64,000 nucleotides of DNA from CAYWMD01 sp964458575 (GTDB taxonomy: Bacteria; Verrucomicrobiota; Verrucomicrobiia; Limisphaerales; JADLHS01), in contig CAYWMD010000027.1 in the NCBI GenBank assembly GCA_964458575.1, positions 20,642 through 84,641 of the forward strand. The letters are read 5' to 3'. Below the pieces are notes generated by a model. It saw nothing but the letters and a program-made list of their open reading frames with translations, did no database searches and was not told where the DNA came from. The translations under genes were made by a program, and so were the position numbers. Below, piece by piece: positions 12,997-21,328 of this stretch (position 1 is the stretch's first letter; the number at the start of each line of letters is the position of its first letter).

Positions 12997-14598
12997 ATGC
13001 GCCCGCTGATTGTCGAAGTTCCGACGGCACACACGCCCGAATCGTTGGTGGAGCAACTCCACGGCACGATGGGCGTGGTCTTGTTGCGCAGTGCGCTCTT
13101 CGATTCACCGCAGGCGCGCTACTCGTTTGTTGCGGCGCAGCCGTTCCTGACGTTTCGTTCGTTCGGCTCCCGGTGCGAAATCGCGCACCACGCACCATGC
13201 ACCACGCGCCACGAGCAATTCGGCAATCCGTGGCACCTGCTGGATGCGCTCATGGCGCGTTATGAAATCCTCGATGAGATTGACCTGCCCTTCCCGCTCG
13301 GCGGCTGCTTCGGTTACTGGGGTTACGACCTGAAGAATTTCACCGAGCCGAAACTCCCGCGCCGCGCGGTGAACGATCTGGAACTGCCTGATTGTCACGT
13401 GGGCTTTTATGACAGTCTTGTGGTTTTCGATCATCACCTTGGAAAAACTTGCATCGTCTCGACCGGCCTCGGCGAGGATGGTTCGCGGAATGAAGGGCGC
13501 GCACAGGAACGGGTGGAGTTTTGGCGACAGCGGTTGGCGAGTGAATCAAAACAAACCCTCACCCCGGCCCTCTCCCGTCCAACGGGAGAGGGAGAATCGT
13601 CGGACGGGTGCTTGAATCAAAAGTCCGCGTCATTTGCCGGACGACTCCCGGTGAATCCGAAAGCGCCCGGTTGCTGTCCCCCTCTCCCATCAGATGGGAG
13701 AGGGGTCAGGGGTGAGGGTTCGGTGATTTCCAACCTCACCCGTGACGAATTCCTCGCCGCCGTCCAGCGCGCCCAGCGATACATCTGCGCCGGCGACATT
13801 TACCAGGTGAACCTGTCGCATCGCCTTGCCGCGCCGTGTCCGTTTTCTGGCTGGGAGCTTTTTGAACGGCTGCTCGCCGTGTCACCCGCCCCGTTCGCGG
13901 CGTATTTCGATTGCGGCCATGTTCAAATCGCCTCCTCGTCACCGGAACAATTTCTCCGCCTGAGCGGACCGCACATCACCACGCGCCCGATCAAAGGCAC
14001 GCGCCCGCGTTCATCCGACCCCACGCGCGACGCGCAACTCGCCTACGAACTCCAGACCAGTCCCAAGGAACTCGCCGAACTGGTGATGATCACCGACCTG
14101 CTCCGCAATGACCTCGGCAAGGTTTGCGAATTCGGCTCCGTGCAAGTACCGGAGCTGGCCCGGCTGGAACGTTTCCCCCAGGTGCAACATCTCGTCTCGA
14201 CGGTGGAAAGTCGCCTGCGAAACGACGTGACGCATTTCGCCGCGCTGGCCTCGTGCTTCCCCGGCGGCAGCATCACCGGCGCGCCGAAGTTCCGCGCGAT
14301 GGAGATCATTGACGAGCTTGAACCCATCGCGCGCGGGCCGTATTGCGGCTGTCATGGCTATCTGGGTTTCAACCGCGAGAGCCAGTTGAGCATCAGCATC
14401 CGCACGGCAGTTCACAAAGATGCCACGGCCCACTTTCACGTCGGCGCCGGCATTGTGGCGGACTCCAATCCCGAGGCGGAATACGACGAAACGCTGGCGA
14501 AGGCGGGCGGGTTTCTCGCGGCATTGCAATTTGCAAAACCTGCTTCGCTCCCAGTCCCGGCGTCATCCAAGCGAAGCAAGCACTACAGAACCTCGTAA
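12997..14598 (+). CDS. pabB: Aminodeoxychorismate synthase component I (with palindromic insertion)
   Basis: A 533-residue chorismate-binding enzyme. It converts chorismate and ammonia to 4-amino-4-deoxychorismate, the first step of p-aminobenzoate/folate synthesis. The motif RPIKGT with Lys333 marks PabB; anthranilate synthase has an alanine in that position. Other signatures are DLLRNDLGKV, GGSITGAPKFRAMEIIDELEP and the C-terminal GAGIVADSNPEAEYDET. Residues about 187-241 are encoded by a palindromic repeat (13556-13718) placed in the linker between the N-terminal subdomain and the catalytic core. Removing it puts the lysine near position 278, close to E. coli PabB Lys274. The frame stays open across the insertion. 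A second low-complexity stretch, HHAPCTTRHEQ, lies near residue 64. Confidence 0.9.
   Translation: MRPLIVEVPTAHTPESLVEQLHGTMGVVLLRSALFDSPQARYSFVAAQPFLTFRSFGSRCEIAHHAPCTTRHEQFGNPWHLLDALMARYEILDEIDLPFPLGGCFGYWGYDLKNFTEPKLPRRAVNDLELPDCHVGFYDSLVVFDHHLGKTCIVSTGLGEDGSRNEGRAQERVEFWRQRLASESKQTLTPALSRPTGEGESSDGCLNQKSASFAGRLPVNPKAPGCCPPLPSDGRGVRGEGSVISNLTRDEFLAAVQRAQRYICAGDIYQVNLSHRLAAPCPFSGWELFERLLAVSPAPFAAYFDCGHVQIASSSPEQFLRLSGPHITTRPIKGTRPRSSDPTRDAQLAYELQTSPKELAELVMITDLLRNDLGKVCEFGSVQVPELARLERFPQVQHLVSTVESRLRNDVTHFAALASCFPGGSITGAPKFRAMEIIDELEPIARGPYCGCHGYLGFNRESQLSISIRTAVHKDATAHFHVGAGIVADSNPEAEYDETLAKAGGFLAALQFAKPASLPVPASSKRSKHYRTS
13556..13718 (+). repeat. Composite palindromic repeat, family A, in frame inside pabB
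   Basis: The element begins CCCTCACCCCGGCCCTCTCC and ends GGGTCAGGGGTGAGGG, so its termini are inverted repeats. Each end is itself a hairpin: CTCTCCCGTCCAACGGGAGAG on the left and CTCTCCCATCAGATGGGAGAG on the right. A second copy with the same architecture is intergenic at 46326-46485. Read in the pabB frame it encodes LTPALSRPTGEGES and PLPSDGRGVRGEGS, with no stop codon. Confidence 0.85.
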
Positions 14599-14660
14599 AC
14601 AGGGCTGAACAGATCAACCTGGGATCATTAGGGTGCGCCCGGAAGTGGCGGGCAGTCAGC

Positions 14661-14709
14661 TTCCCACTCCCCTCCACGCGGAGTGGAGGAAAGGGCCGGG
14701 GAAAGGAGG
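14661..14709. repeat. GC-rich palindrome related to family A, intergenic
   Basis: CCCCTCCACGCGGAGTGGAGG forms a hairpin and is followed by a purine-rich tail (AAAGGGCCGGGGAAAGGAGG). The arrangement is like one end of the family A element, in the opposite orientation. It lies in the 253-bp gap between pabB and the second PSD1 gene. Nothing else is recognisable in that gap. Confidence 0.55.
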
Positions 14710-14851
14710 TGCGGTGCAGTCGCGACTTCAATCAATCCGTGACTCACAGTTGCGGCTCCAACCTCGGCAGCCAGCTTGTTTGTTTGCCGCCCGATTTGTG
14801 GTTTTGACACCGTCCAGCAATTGCACTTAATTATGCCACTGAATCCGGGTT

Positions 14852-17800
14852 ATGGACGCGTTCGCGCGCGTTCCGTCGCCCTTCGTCATGGCCAGATCGA
14901 AAATCAATTTGCGCATTCGCTCGGCGGCGGTTCGCGGCAGCCTGCTGCTGGCCTTGACCCTGTCCGGCGCCACGACGGAGGCCGCCACGGATTTCCAGCG
15001 CGACATCAGGCCAATTCTTGCCGAACAGTGTTATTCCTGCCACGGCCCGGAAAAGCACAAAGGCGGATTGCGGTTGGACAAGAAAACTGACGCGTTCAAG
15101 GGCGGCGATTCCGGCGCGGCCATCGTGCCGAACAAAAGCGCGGACAGCCTCCTCTTCAAAAACATTTCCGGCGCGAATCCCGACAGCATCATGCCGCCCA
15201 AGGGCGATCCGCTTACCGGGACACAAGTCGCCTTGATCAAAGCGTGGATTGACGAGGGCGCGCCCTGGCCGGACGAAGTTGCTGACAGCGACAGGACGCG
15301 CAGCACTCATTGGTCATTTCAACCAGTGAAGCGACCGGAAGTTCCCGCAGTCAAAGACAAACGCTGGGCGCGCAACCCGATAGACAATTTCGTCCTGGCG
15401 CGTTTGGAGAAAGAAAAGATCAAACCGTCGCCCGAAGCGGATCGCATCAATTTGATTCGGCGGTTGAGTCTCGATTTGCTGGGGTTGCCGCCCACGCCCG
15501 AGGAAGTGAAGGCGTTTCTAAAAGACAAAAAGCCCGGCGCCTACGAGCGGCTGGTGGACCGATTGCTGGCCTCGCCGCACTTTGGCGAACGCTGGGGGCG
15601 ACACTGGCTCGATCTCGCGCGTTACGCGGACAGTGATGGTTACGAGAAGGATTCGCCCCGGCCCTACGCGTATCTTTATCGCGATTGGGTCATCGAGGCG
15701 ATCAACCGCGACCTGCCCTTCGATCAATTCACCATCGAGCAACTCGCCGGCGACCTTTTGCCGAACCCGACGAAGGATCAAAAAATTGCCACCGCGTTCC
15801 ATCGCCAGACGCTTATCAACAAGGAAGGCGGCGTGGACCCCGAAGAATTCCGCGACAAGGCGGTGATGAACCGCGTGGACACCACGGGCACGGTGTGGCT
15901 GGGCTTGACGATCAGTTGCGCCCAATGTCACACGCACAAATACGATCCCATCACGCAGCGCGAGTATTATCAGATGTTCGCCTTCTTCAACAATTCCGAC
16001 GAACAGGACCTGCCCGCCGCCAAGCCCGAAGAAATCGCGAAGTTTAACACAAAGAAATCCGAATGGGACACCGAGCACGCGAAACTGAAGAAGCCATACG
16101 ACGATTACGTACGCGAAAAATTGCCGGCCAAGGTGGCCCGTTGGAGTTCAAGCTTCAGCTTGTCCCAGCCTTCCGATGGTTCCGACGATGACAGGCTAAA
16201 GCCTGAACTCCAACCCCGGCTGGCTTTGTGGAGCGTTCTCAAGCCGGAGCAGGTTGCCGCCGCCAACGGGGCGACGCTGACCGCGGAAACCAACCATTCG
16301 ATCGTTGCCTCCGGCACCAATCCGCTCACCGAAACTTACACGGTGGAAATCAAACCAGCGCCGGGCGACATCACCGGATTTCGAATCGAGGTGTTGCCCG
16401 ATGATAAAGGCGAATCCGGCCCGGGGCGTGTTGGCAGCGGCAACTTTGTTCTCAATGAATTCACGGTGACGATCCAATCCACGGACGGCGCGGCACCACG
16501 TGCGGTTGCATTGACCAATGCCTCGTCGGATTTTTCGCAAAAGGAATATGACGTCGGCGGGGCGATTGACGGCAAAGCCAACACGGGTTGGGCCGTCGGA
16601 GGGGAAGCCAAAAAACGCCACGTGGCGGTGTTTGCGTGTGCCACGCCGCTGAAGCTCGCGGCCGACGAAACGCTGGTGTTCACGTTGAACCAGCAATTTG
16701 GCAACCAGCACACAATCGGCCGCTTTCGATTGTCCGCCACGGCCACGCCGTCACCATTCCAGGCCACGCTCGTCTCGGATGCCGTGCCGGCGGCGTGGTT
16801 TACGCCCGCAGAAAAGCGCACCGCCGAACAAAAGGACACCTTGGCCGATTATTATCGGGACGAGGTGGACCCCGGCGCGAAGAAACTGCGCAAGCCGATT
16901 CAGGAACACGCGAAGAAAGAACCGAAATATCCCGAAACCGCCGCCGCCATCCTGGTCGAGCGGGAGAAACCGCGCGCCACGCATGTCCACGTTCGTGGCG
17001 ATTTCCTCCGGCCGGGCGATGCGGTGCAACCGGGGACGCTGGCCGTGCTTAACCCGTTCAACCCGCGCAACGGAAAGCCCGACCGGCTCGATCTGGCGCG
17101 CTGGTTGATGGATGAGACCAACCCGTTGACCGGTCGCGTCGTGGTGAATCAGATCTGGAACAATCTTTTTGGCCGCGGGCTCGTGGCGACGGTAAACGAT
17201 TTCGGCACGCGCGGGGAGAAACCGTCGCATCCGGAGCTGTTGGATTGGCTCGCGACGGAATTCCCGCGCTTGGCCTGGAGTCGCAAGGCCCTCATCAAGT
17301 TGATCGTTACGTCGGCCACCTACCGTCAATCCGCCAACTACCGGCGGGATCTCGAAGCGCGCGATCCGCTGAACACCTTGCTCGCGCGGCAGAACCGGTT
17401 GCGTTTGGAGGCCGAGACCGTGCGCGATGTTCACCTCGCGGCGAGCGGTTTGTTGTCCGACAAAATCGGCGGGCCCAGCGTACGGCCACCGTTGCCGGCG
17501 GACATCGCCGCGCTGGGCTACGCTAGTTCCATCAAATGGGAGGAGAGCAAGGGCGAGGAGCGTTATCGGCGCGGCATGTATATCTTTTTCCAGCGCACCG
17601 TGGCTTACCCGATGCTGGTGACCTTCGACGTGCCCGATTCGAACAACACCTGCACCCGCCGCGAGCGTTCCAACACGCCATTGCAGGCGCTGACACTGTG
17701 GAACGATCCGGTGTTCTTTGATTGTGCCCGCGCGTTGAGCAAACGTGTCGCGGGTGAACGAAGTGTGAACGCACGGCTCAAACGCGCGTTCGAGCTTTGT

Positions 17801-18013
17801 CTCGCGCGTCCGCCGAGCCGACGGGAACTCGCACGCTTGCGGCAGCTTTACGAAGACCAGCAACGTTTGACACGGGAGCATCCCGACAGCGCGCCGGCCA
17901 TTCTCGGGCTGGACAAGAAAGCTGAACCACTGGCGGACGCGGTGGAACAGGCCAGCCTCGTGGCGGCCGCGCGCGTCATCATGAACCTGGACGAGTTCAT
18001 CACCCGCGATTGA
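14852..18013 (+). CDS. PSD1 / DUF1549 / DUF1553 cytochrome-c-domain protein
   Basis: A 1053-residue exported protein. The hydrophobic signal segment (about residues 26-45) precedes a PSD1 cytochrome domain with CYSCHG at residues 60-65. It continues with a DUF1549 region (about 155-365, with CAQCHTHKYDPI), a variable middle and DUF1553 (about 735-1000, with RSNTPLQALTLWNDP). It pairs with the DUF1501 gene that starts 1 bp after its stop, the usual arrangement in Planctomycetes and Verrucomicrobia. The role is undetermined; an extracytoplasmic redox or polysaccharide-processing function has been suggested. Residues about 430-454 are encoded by a palindromic repeat (16140-16214) in a variable region. 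The protein is a distant paralogue of the gene at 3182. Confidence 0.9.
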   Translation: MDAFARVPSPFVMARSKINLRIRSAAVRGSLLLALTLSGATTEAATDFQRDIRPILAEQCYSCHGPEKHKGGLRLDKKTDAFKGGDSGAAIVPNKSADSLLFKNISGANPDSIMPPKGDPLTGTQVALIKAWIDEGAPWPDEVADSDRTRSTHWSFQPVKRPEVPAVKDKRWARNPIDNFVLARLEKEKIKPSPEADRINLIRRLSLDLLGLPPTPEEVKAFLKDKKPGAYERLVDRLLASPHFGERWGRHWLDLARYADSDGYEKDSPRPYAYLYRDWVIEAINRDLPFDQFTIEQLAGDLLPNPTKDQKIATAFHRQTLINKEGGVDPEEFRDKAVMNRVDTTGTVWLGLTISCAQCHTHKYDPITQREYYQMFAFFNNSDEQDLPAAKPEEIAKFNTKKSEWDTEHAKLKKPYDDYVREKLPAKVARWSSSFSLSQPSDGSDDDRLKPELQPRLALWSVLKPEQVAAANGATLTAETNHSIVASGTNPLTETYTVEIKPAPGDITGFRIEVLPDDKGESGPGRVGSGNFVLNEFTVTIQSTDGAAPRAVALTNASSDFSQKEYDVGGAIDGKANTGWAVGGEAKKRHVAVFACATPLKLAADETLVFTLNQQFGNQHTIGRFRLSATATPSPFQATLVSDAVPAAWFTPAEKRTAEQKDTLADYYRDEVDPGAKKLRKPIQEHAKKEPKYPETAAAILVEREKPRATHVHVRGDFLRPGDAVQPGTLAVLNPFNPRNGKPDRLDLARWLMDETNPLTGRVVVNQIWNNLFGRGLVATVNDFGTRGEKPSHPELLDWLATEFPRLAWSRKALIKLIVTSATYRQSANYRRDLEARDPLNTLLARQNRLRLEAETVRDVHLAASGLLSDKIGGPSVRPPLPADIAALGYASSIKWEESKGEERYRRGMYIFFQRTVAYPMLVTFDVPDSNNTCTRRERSNTPLQALTLWNDPVFFDCARALSKRVAGERSVNARLKRAFELCLARPPSRRELARLRQLYEDQQRLTREHPDSAPAILGLDKKAEPLADAVEQASLVAAARVIMNLDEFITRD
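16140..16214. repeat. Palindromic repeat, family B, in frame inside PSD1 gene
   Basis: The terminal arms GTTGGAGTTCA and TGAACTCCAAC are perfect inverted repeats, with inner arms CTTCAGCTTG and CAGGCTAAAGC partly pairing. The same arms recur at 47026-47080 in the Tm-1-like gene. It is translated in frame as part of SSSFSLSQPSDG and DDDRLKPELQP. Confidence 0.8.
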
Positions 18014-18014
18014 T

Positions 18015-19493
18015 ATGAGCCCTGATGAAATCATAAAGCTGACCCGCCGCGATTTTCTCGCCACCAGCGCCAGCGGCATCGGCGCGCTGGCTTTGGCGTC
18101 GTTGTTCCAGGCGGAAGGATTGCTCGCCGCGGAAGCCGACAAGGCCGTTGCACCCGTAGCGCCGCGCGGTCCGCATTTCACGCCCAAGGCCAAGAGTTGC
18201 ATTTTCATCTACATGGAAGGCGCGCCCAGCCAGATGGATTTGTTCGACCCGAAGCCGAAGCTCAACGAATTAAACGGCCAGAAGCTGCCGGATTCCATGC
18301 TGGAAAAAGTGCGGTTCGCCTTCATTCAAAAGGACGGCGCGCGGCTGATGGGTTCGCCGCGAAAATTCACCAAGCATGGTCAGTGCGGCATGGAGATGTC
18401 CGATCTCCTGCCACACCTTGGCACGTGCGCCGACGACATCGCGCTGATTCGCTCGATGCACACGGACCAGTTCAACCATCATCCGGGTCAGTTGATGATG
18501 CAATGTGGCTCGCCCATGTTTGGCCGGCCAGCGATGGGCTCGTGGCTGAACTACGGACTCGGCAGCGAATCGAAAAATCTGCCGGGCTACGTGGTGTTGA
18601 CCGCCGGACGGGGCACGAGCGGCGGCGCGTCATTGTGGTCGAGCGGCTTTCTCCCGTCCAATTTCGCGGGGACATTGTTTCGCAACCAAGGCGATCCGGT
18701 GCTTGATTTGAGCAACCCGCCGGGCATTACCGATAAGATGCAACACTACGGTCTCAATGCGATCACCGACCTGAACCACCTGCGTCACAAGCAGGTTCAT
18801 GATCCGGAAATCGCCAGCCGCATCAGTGCCTACGAGCTTGCGTTCCGCATGCAAACCGCCGCGCCGGAGTTGATTGACCTGGCAGGTGAGTCCAAGGCCA
18901 CGCTGGAGGCCTATGGCATCGAACGCGAAGACCCGAAGCAGGGGGCCGAGCGCAGCGGCGGCAAGGATGATTACCGGACCTTCGCCAAGAATTGCCTGCT
19001 CGCCCGGCGGCTCGTTGAGCGGGGCGTGCGGTTCGTCAATATTTTTCACGCCTCCTGGGACCATCACAGCGATCTCGACAACGGGCTCGCCTTCAACGCC
19101 GGCATGGCGGACCAGCCGATTGCCGCGCTCCTCAAGGATTTGAAACAACGCGGGCTGCTCGACAGCACGATGGTGGTTTGGGGTTCGGAATTCGGCCGCA
19201 CGCCGCTCGGCGAAAACCGCGTGGGCTTTCAGTCGGTTACGGGCCGCGACCATCACCCCTTCGCTTTCAGTCTCTGGCTCGCCGGCGGCGGCATCAAGGG
19301 CGGTCAGGTCATTGGTGAGACGGACGACATCGGTTGGAACATCGTCAAGGATCCCATTCATGTGAACGACTTGCACGCGACGATGCTGCATTGCTTCGGC
19401 TTGGAACATACGAAGCTGACTTATCGTTTTCAAGGCCGCGATTTCCGGCTGACCGACGTGGCGGGCAAATTGGTGGACAAACTGCTGGCTTGA
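18015..19493 (+). CDS. DUF1501 protein with Tat signal
   Basis: A 492-residue protein. The N-terminus has a twin-arginine signal, TRRDFLATSASGIGALALA (about residues 9-27), so it is probably exported folded. The remainder matches the DUF1501 family, which has an alkaline-phosphatase/sulfatase-like fold: FIYMEGAPSQMDLFDPKP early, SMHTDQFNHHPGQ, and WGSEFGRTP with GRDHHPFAFSLWLAGGG towards the C-terminus. It starts 1 bp after the PSD1 stop codon, so the pair is an operon and the products presumably act together. The enzymatic activity is unknown. Confidence 0.92.
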   Translation: MSPDEIIKLTRRDFLATSASGIGALALASLFQAEGLLAAEADKAVAPVAPRGPHFTPKAKSCIFIYMEGAPSQMDLFDPKPKLNELNGQKLPDSMLEKVRFAFIQKDGARLMGSPRKFTKHGQCGMEMSDLLPHLGTCADDIALIRSMHTDQFNHHPGQLMMQCGSPMFGRPAMGSWLNYGLGSESKNLPGYVVLTAGRGTSGGASLWSSGFLPSNFAGTLFRNQGDPVLDLSNPPGITDKMQHYGLNAITDLNHLRHKQVHDPEIASRISAYELAFRMQTAAPELIDLAGESKATLEAYGIEREDPKQGAERSGGKDDYRTFAKNCLLARRLVERGVRFVNIFHASWDHHSDLDNGLAFNAGMADQPIAALLKDLKQRGLLDSTMVVWGSEFGRTPLGENRVGFQSVTGRDHHPFAFSLWLAGGGIKGGQVIGETDDIGWNIVKDPIHVNDLHATMLHCFGLEHTKLTYRFQGRDFRLTDVAGKLVDKLLA

Positions 19494-19602
19494 AACCTGC
19501 CTTGCTTGAGCTTGCGCGCCGGTGTGTGGCAGGCGGACCCGCGCCCCAAGAAGGTTGATTTTTCTTCTCGCCCGAATTCGGGGAATTCTGTAATTGTAGT
19601 GC

Positions 19603-20442
19603 ATGGTTGTATTTCTAAACGGTCAACTCGTGCCGGAAGCACAAGCAGTTGTGCCCGTAAGCGACCGTGGATTCTTGTATGGCGATGGGTTGTTCGAAAC
19701 GATGCGGGTCTTCAACGGCCGGCCGTTTCGGATGGCGCAGCATCTTGAACGCATGGTGCGCGGGGCAAACTATCTCAAAATCCCGCTGCCCTTTACGCCC
19801 AAGCAACTCCAGCATTTCGCCGAGGACCTGATTGAGCAGAACAAGCTGACCGAGGCCGTCCTGCGCGTGGTGCTGTCGCGCGGCCCGGGCAAACGCGGTT
19901 ATTCGCCGAAGGATGCCGGCCCGCCGAATGTGGTGATGACGATGCACGAGATTGCGCCGCTCGATACAGCCAATCCCCCGCGCTGGAGCATGGTGACATC
20001 GCCGTTCCAGGTGCCGGCGAGTGATCCGTTGGCCTCGTTCAAGACCACCAACAAACTGCTGCACGTCGCCGCGCGCGCCGACGCCGAAACCCGGGATGCC
20101 GACGAAGCCCTGCTCATCAACACCAATGGGGAGGTGGCGGAAGCCGCCGGCGGGAACCTGTTCTGGGTCTATCACGACAAGATTTGCACCACCCCCACGG
20201 GCCGCGGCGCATTGCCAGGCATTACGCGGGCCGTGATGCTGGAAATCTGTCAGGTGCTCGGTTTGCCGACCAACAAACGCGTCATCAAGCGCGAGGCGCT
20301 GAAAAACGCCGAAGCCATCTTCCTCTCGCAAAGCGCACTCGGCTTGGTTTCGATCGTCAGTCTTGATGGCGAGCCCGTGCCGGATTCCCCGCTGGTGGAA
20401 AAGATTTACAAGGCTTACTGCGAAATGCTGGCGAAGGAGTAG
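19603..20442 (+). CDS. Class IV PLP aminotransferase (PabC/IlvE-like)
   Basis: A 279-residue fold-type IV PLP enzyme. The N-terminal segment SDRGFLYGDGLFETMRV and the downstream EAAGGNLFWV and GRGALPGITRAVMLEI signatures are typical. Lys in SFKTTNKLL (about residue 144) is the likely PLP Schiff-base lysine. The family includes 4-amino-4-deoxychorismate lyase (PabC), branched-chain aminotransferase and D-amino-acid aminotransferase. The size and the presence of pabB 5 kb upstream favour PabC, which releases pyruvate to give p-aminobenzoate, but the genes are not adjacent and IlvE cannot be excluded. Confidence 0.82.
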   Translation: MVVFLNGQLVPEAQAVVPVSDRGFLYGDGLFETMRVFNGRPFRMAQHLERMVRGANYLKIPLPFTPKQLQHFAEDLIEQNKLTEAVLRVVLSRGPGKRGYSPKDAGPPNVVMTMHEIAPLDTANPPRWSMVTSPFQVPASDPLASFKTTNKLLHVAARADAETRDADEALLINTNGEVAEAAGGNLFWVYHDKICTTPTGRGALPGITRAVMLEICQVLGLPTNKRVIKREALKNAEAIFLSQSALGLVSIVSLDGEPVPDSPLVEKIYKAYCEMLAKE

Positions 20443-20549
20443 GCTGCGTCGAACGCACACTCATTGAACCGTCGCGCCGGGGAGGATCAAACGGCAACGC
20501 CTGTTGTGATCCGACGATTTTAACGACCCAAATTGACCAAAATTACCGC

Positions 20550-20577
20550 TTGCACGACTCCGCGAAGCCGCTATATT
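20550..20577 (+). promoter_or_regulatory. Candidate sigma-70 promoter of rpmI-rplT
   Basis: TTGCAC (20550-20555) and TATATT (20572-20577) are 16 bp apart. Transcription would start near 20584, leaving a leader of about 22 nt before rpmI, too short for an extensive L20-binding leader. Sequence-based only. Confidence 0.55.
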
Positions 20578-20606
20578 GCGCGCTCTTTTTCGTAGAAAAT
20601 TGATTT

Positions 20607-20816
20607 ATGCGACGTCCCAAAGGCATCAAAACCAAAAAGTCCGTGGCGAAACGGTTCAAGATCACGGCCGGCGGCAAGGTCCTGCGCAAAATGGCGGGCC
20701 GACGGCATCTGTGCCAAACCAAAAGCCCCAAGCGCCGCCGCGGCCTGCGCGGCAACGTAGTTGTCCATCCCACTGACGAGTACCGCATCAAGCAGAACCT
20801 CCCGTTCAACCACTGA
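20607..20816 (+). CDS. rpmI: Ribosomal protein bL35
   Basis: A 69-residue basic protein with the bL35 pattern: KTKKSVAKRFKITAGGKV, RRHLCQTKSPKRRRGLRG and a C-terminal EYRIKQNLP. It is a structural protein of the 50S subunit. rplT follows after 35 bp, as in nearly all bacteria. infC, which usually precedes rpmI, is absent here; the gene upstream is the class IV aminotransferase, 164 bp away, and a good promoter lies between them. Confidence 0.96.
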   Translation: MRRPKGIKTKKSVAKRFKITAGGKVLRKMAGRRHLCQTKSPKRRRGLRGNVVVHPTDEYRIKQNLPFNH

Positions 20817-20851
20817 CTTTCCGAACATCGATATTTACCTGAAACTTTATT

Positions 20852-21235
20852 ATGCGCGTCACAAACGCCCCCGCTTCTTGGAAACGCCGCAAACGCATGT
20901 TGCAAGCCGCGAAAGGCTTTCGCCTGCGGCGTTCGAAACTTTACCGCTACGCCTCCGATGCCGTTGACCACGGCCGGCAATACGCCTATCGCGACCGCCG
21001 TCGCAAAAAGCGCACGTTCCGCTATCTCTGGCAGGCGCGCATCAACGCGGCGGCCCGCAGCGCGGGCATCACTTACAGCCGCCTGATCGAAGGCCTGAAG
21101 GCGGCCAAGTGCGAACTCGACCGCAAGGTCATCGCCGACATCGCGGCGCAGGACAACGCGGCGTTTGTCGAGTTGGTCAACGTCGCGAAGAACGCGCTGA
21201 AGTCCAAACCCGGCGCGGCACTCGCCAAGGCCTGA
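20852..21235 (+). CDS. rplT: Ribosomal protein bL20
   Basis: A 127-residue protein with the classic bL20 features: WKRRKRMLQAAKGFRLRRSKLYR near the N-terminus (split here by a few variable positions), YAYRDRRRKKRTFRYLW, and INAAARSAGITYSRLI. It binds 23S rRNA early in 50S assembly and in many bacteria represses its own operon. The C-terminal tail (KSKPGAALAKA) is slightly longer than usual. A candidate terminator follows. Confidence 0.97.
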   Translation: MRVTNAPASWKRRKRMLQAAKGFRLRRSKLYRYASDAVDHGRQYAYRDRRRKKRTFRYLWQARINAAARSAGITYSRLIEGLKAAKCELDRKVIADIAAQDNAAFVELVNVAKNALKSKPGAALAKA

Positions 21236-21253
21236 TCAACCGACGGCATTTTC

Positions 21254-21286
21254 AACGGGCGACCAGCAATGGCCGCCCGTTTTTCT
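21254..21286 (+). terminator. Candidate rho-independent terminator after rplT
   Basis: The inverted repeat AACGGGCG (21254) and CGCCCGTT (21274) has an intervening loop of about 12 nt and is followed by TTTTCTTT. It is placed 18 bp after the rplT stop and ahead of the methyltransferase start at 21329. Confidence 0.65.
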
Positions 21287-21328
21287 TTCGTGTCTCGACC
21301 GCCGCTTCGCCGGTATGCTTGAGGTGCT

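Noticed and set aside
13556..13718. pabB as a pseudogene disrupted by an insertion
   Set aside because: The frame is uninterrupted through the element and all catalytic motifs follow in register, so the gene is annotated as intact.
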